NCBI GenBank assembly: GCA_903907555.1
Contig: CAIVOO010000011.1
Coordinates: 1 to 5,960, forward strand
Direction: 5' to 3'
From: an uncultured archaeon
GTDB lineage: Archaea; Nanobdellota; Nanobdellia; Woesearchaeales; CAIVOO01
DNA length: 5,960 nucleotides
Made by a program: the position numbers and the translations under genes. The notes under the pieces are model-generated. The model ran no database searches. It had not been told where the DNA came from and saw only the letters and a program-made list of their open reading frames with translations. Position 1 is the first letter of the stretch, and each line of letters begins with the position of its first letter. Below are positions 5,050 to 5,960 of this stretch, piece after piece.

Positions 5050-5960
5050 ATGCGTGGAAAAAAGGGGCAGATAAACGAAGTCTTGAAAGTTCTTATTGAA
5101 TTGGTTCTTGTAGCTGTTGTAATTGCTGCATTGGCTATTAAGATGTCTGATGTTGGCAAAGAGACAACTTATGAGAAATTGTTTTATGTAAGGGATATTG
5201 CAACCTCTTTCGATGCAATGCTCCTCTCTCCTGGAAATGTCCAGCTGGAGTACAACGAATCCAACGGCTTTTCCTATGCTTTCTCGAAAAACAAGGTTAG
5301 TGTGGGAGATGCAAACCAGCCAATAGAGCTGGCGTCATTTTATTTTGTATTTGCAGAAGACCTAGGGATTCCTGTTGCTTATGCGAACGCGCTGCCAGAG
5401 AATAGTTTTGTAAACAAGACAAAAATGTTATTTTCAAAATCTGACAAGCTCATGATTAATACTGCTCCTGATGCAAAATTCTCATGCCCGAGCGCGAACA
5501 CAAGCTCTGACGACAAGAAAATAATCATTGACCCATCTTCTGACAAGGAAGACAAGGGAATCATGTTTGCTTCTGGTTATGAATATGAAATCAGCTCAAA
5601 AATCGCAAAGGAAATTTCCGGAAGCAACTCAAAAACATCTTTTGAAATCAAAAGAACAAGAGAGGAGAGTCCTGCTGCCATGGACCAGCGCATAAGATTT
5701 GTATTGGATAATCCTTCTGCAGCGCTAGTCAGCATTCACATAACAGACGATTCAGCAACCACAATATACACAAGGCCGAATTTAAAGTCAAGAAAACTCG
5801 CCTGCATACTTCAAAATTATCTGAAAGACGCGAAGATAAAGACAATTGTGCTTCCTGCAGAAAATACGGGAGATTTTTCCATAATGCAGAATGATGTTTC
5901 GCTGTCGATAGATTTCAACCAGGATATTGACGCTAGATTAGCAGGGCAGTCAATAATAAG
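5050..5960 (+). CDS. Pilin-like anchored protein with degenerate amidase_3-like domain (3' end outside window)
   Basis: An open frame of 303 codons runs off the window. ATG 5050 gives MRGKKGQINEVLKVL and a hydrophobic helix at about 11-31. An in-frame ATG at 4996 would add 18 residues and overlap the previous gene by 17 bases; 5050 is preferred because it has the usual KKGQ start and a TATA box at leaderless distance. Residues 35-155 are a family-specific region with few clues. From 157 the order resembles Amidase_3: KIIIDP (157-162, where amidases have xIVIDPGHGG), E-I-S-S-K-I-A-K-E-I (180-189), F-E-I-K-R-T-R (198-204, like V-x-L-T-R), R-I-R-F (214-217), L-V-S-I-H (226-230, like F-I-S-I-H-A-N), and S-I-D (286-288, where the catalytic V-E usually is). 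The first zinc-binding His is absent, His230 is kept, and the late Glu is Asp. It is probably a non-hydrolytic relative that binds glycan or partners. The match was made by eye. Confidence 0.7.
   Translation, partial: MRGKKGQINEVLKVLIELVLVAVVIAALAIKMSDVGKETTYEKLFYVRDIATSFDAMLLSPGNVQLEYNESNGFSYAFSKNKVSVGDANQPIELASFYFVFAEDLGIPVAYANALPENSFVNKTKMLFSKSDKLMINTAPDAKFSCPSANTSSDDKKIIIDPSSDKEDKGIMFASGYEYEISSKIAKEISGSNSKTSFEIKRTREESPAAMDQRIRFVLDNPSAALVSIHITDDSATTIYTRPNLKSRKLACILQNYLKDAKIKTIVLPAENTGDFSIMQNDVSLSIDFNQDIDARLAGQSII

Noticed and set aside
1..5960. CRISPR repeats, transposase genes and rRNA or tRNA genes.
   Set aside because: Looked for on both strands; no regularly spaced direct repeats, DDE/HUH transposase motifs or RNA gene signatures were seen.

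Overview
The window looks like a piece of chromosome from a DPANN-type archaeon (Woesearchaeota/Pacearchaeota-like is the best guess, not provable here). The reasons are archaeal TATA boxes placed for leaderless or short-leader transcripts, a single strong Shine-Dalgarno site (GAGGTG), very tight gene packing, moderate-to-low GC, and protein types that I associate with these lineages: short membrane-anchored, pilin-like, cysteine-rich surface proteins.

Layout. Positions 1-256 (minus) hold the N-terminal 85 codons of a protein that resembles a DPANN/archaeal primase small-subunit-like protein. It leaves the window at its 3' end. An 87-bp divergent promoter region (257-343) follows. Operon 1 (344-3341, plus) has five genes: a 38-aa membrane peptide, two large paralogous membrane-anchored proteins (255 and 307 aa), a 51-aa membrane peptide, and a 346-aa protein with a TPR-like helix pair and a 20-cysteine C-terminal domain. 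A 299-bp gap (3342-3640) has no convincing gene. It contains a 221-nt fold-back with a perfect 14-bp terminal inverted repeat and several nested helices, then a clear TATA box and SD site for the next operon. Operon 2 (3641-5012) has three tandem mini-pilins (88, 96 and 91 aa), each with six cysteines ending in a CC pair, and then a 179-aa protein with a CxCxC cluster. From about 5050 to the end runs an open frame with a pilin-like N-terminus. Its distal part resembles the Amidase_3 (N-acetylmuramoyl-L-alanine amidase) fold, but catalytic positions are altered.

All ten plus-strand genes start the same way: a short N-terminus with one or more basic residues (usually a KK or RK pair), then one hydrophobic helix. 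That is the pattern of class III (prepilin-type) signal peptides or of simple signal anchors. The bodies, many rich in cysteine, would face outside. I infer a locus for assembling a disulfide-stabilised surface structure, possibly a type IV pilus-like filament with accessory proteins. No assembly ATPase, platform protein or prepilin peptidase is present in the window, so this stays an inference.
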